From assembly GCA_041594355.1 (NCBI GenBank), contig JBFHMM010000080.1:1-15214 (forward strand): DNA of 15,214 nucleotides, given 5' to 3'. Of the stretch, positions 14,694-15,214 are shown piece by piece. The position numbers and the translations under genes were made by a program. The number at the start of each line of letters is the position of its first letter. Position 1 is the stretch's first letter. This DNA comes from JAIUZI01 sp041594355 (lineage in GTDB: Bacteria > Pseudomonadota > Alphaproteobacteria > Rhodobacterales > Rhodobacteraceae). A model generated the notes under the pieces. That model saw only the letters and a program-made list of their open reading frames with translations, did no database searches and was not told the origin of the DNA.

Positions 14694-15214
14694 TCAGCGC
14701 GCCTCGAACCCGATGCGGGGGTCGATCAGGGAATAGGAAATGTCGATCAGCAGGTTCAGCGCCACGAACAGCAGGGCCATGCACAGCACGAACCCCTGCA
14801 CAGCCGCATAGTCCGAGGCGACCAGCGCCTCGACGGCGTATGATCCGATACCGGGCCAGGCAAAGACCTTTTCCACCAGGACGTTGGCCCCAAGGGTAAA
14901 GGAAAACACCATGCCCAGCGTTGTCACCACCGGCAGCAGCGCGTTGCGCAGGGCATAGGTGAACATTACCTTGCGGTCGGTCAGCCCAGCGGCCCGCGCC
15001 GTGCGCACGTAATCGGATGACAGCGCCTGCAACATGGCCGCCCGCGTCATTCGCGCAATCGGCGCCATGGTGAACAAGGCCAGCGTCAGCGCCGGCAGGA
15101 TCAACTGTTTCAGCGCGCCACACCATGTTTCCCACTCCCCGACAAGCGCCGCGTCGATCAGGTAGAAGCCGGTCACCCGGTCGGGTTCCAGATAAATGAA
15201 GTCCAGCCGTCCCA
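14694..15214 (-). CDS. DppB-type ABC transporter permease, N-terminus off window
   Basis: The last 173 or so residues of a DppB-type permease; the gene runs past the right edge of the window. The EAA loop is clear (SSDYVRTARAAGLTDRKVMFTYALRNALLPVVT). It is followed by the typical VLVEKVFAWPGIGSYAVEALVASDYAAVQGFVL and the C-terminal SLIDPRIGFEAR. Upstream sequence GRLDFIYLEPDRVTGFYLIDA stays open to the edge. The internal ATG at 15176 is not the start. A substrate-binding protein gene probably lies further right, as in most such operons. Confidence 0.95.
   Translation of the reverse strand, partial: GRLDFIYLEPDRVTGFYLIDAALVGEWETWCGALKQLILPALTLALFTMAPIARMTRAAMLQALSSDYVRTARAAGLTDRKVMFTYALRNALLPVVTTLGMVFSFTLGANVLVEKVFAWPGIGSYAVEALVASDYAAVQGFVLCMALLFVALNLLIDISYSLIDPRIGFEAR

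Noticed and set aside
1..15214. CRISPR array
   Set aside because: No regularly spaced direct repeats. The only repeats are the two hairpin units, which lie 282 bp apart within a transposase.

Overview
The window is GC-rich alphaproteobacterial chromosomal DNA, most likely from the Rhodobacterales (Roseobacter group). The main reason is the gene order homoserine dehydrogenase (hom) - class II fructose-bisphosphatase (glpX) - recJ - tRNA-Glu, which I recall as conserved in that order of bacteria. GC content and protein style agree. No species can be named from sequence alone.

Layout. Positions 1-2024 hold one intact gene (pirin, 757-1668) between two decayed ones: a minus-strand beta-hydroxyacid dehydrogenase pseudogene and an ABM-type monooxygenase pseudogene. 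A TetR regulator (2029-2616, minus) follows, with a near-perfect palindromic operator just upstream of it. Diverging from it are a small lipoprotein and hom (to 4399). Between hom and glpX lies a dead IS5-family insertion sequence (4545-5675). Inside its transposase are two copies of a 39-bp hairpin-forming repeat whose stems covary. Excising 41 nt at each copy restores the transposase frame. glpX, a hairpin terminator, recJ and tRNA-Glu(UUC) follow.

Downstream of the tRNA (about 8800-10215) is a visibly AT-richer islet. It carries a 169-residue protein with a HEPN-like R-x4-H motif, a small hypothetical ORF and a frameshifted remnant. The right third is a minus-strand operon read from the right edge leftwards: DppB-type permease (cut by the window), DppC-type permease, a fused double-ATPase DppD-DppF protein and allophanate hydrolase (atzF). 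The last two overlap by a GTGA. The operon ends at a textbook C(UUCG)G terminator at 10208-10233.

How the genes fit together. The right-hand operon probably imports a small nitrogenous compound and feeds allophanate to AtzF, which releases ammonia and CO2. hom, glpX and recJ are housekeeping genes (threonine/methionine synthesis, gluconeogenesis, DNA repair). The left-hand genes look like the relic of a small catabolic or detoxification locus that is eroding. Four decayed genes in the first 10 kb suggest relaxed selection, although assembly errors could imitate some of the frameshifts.
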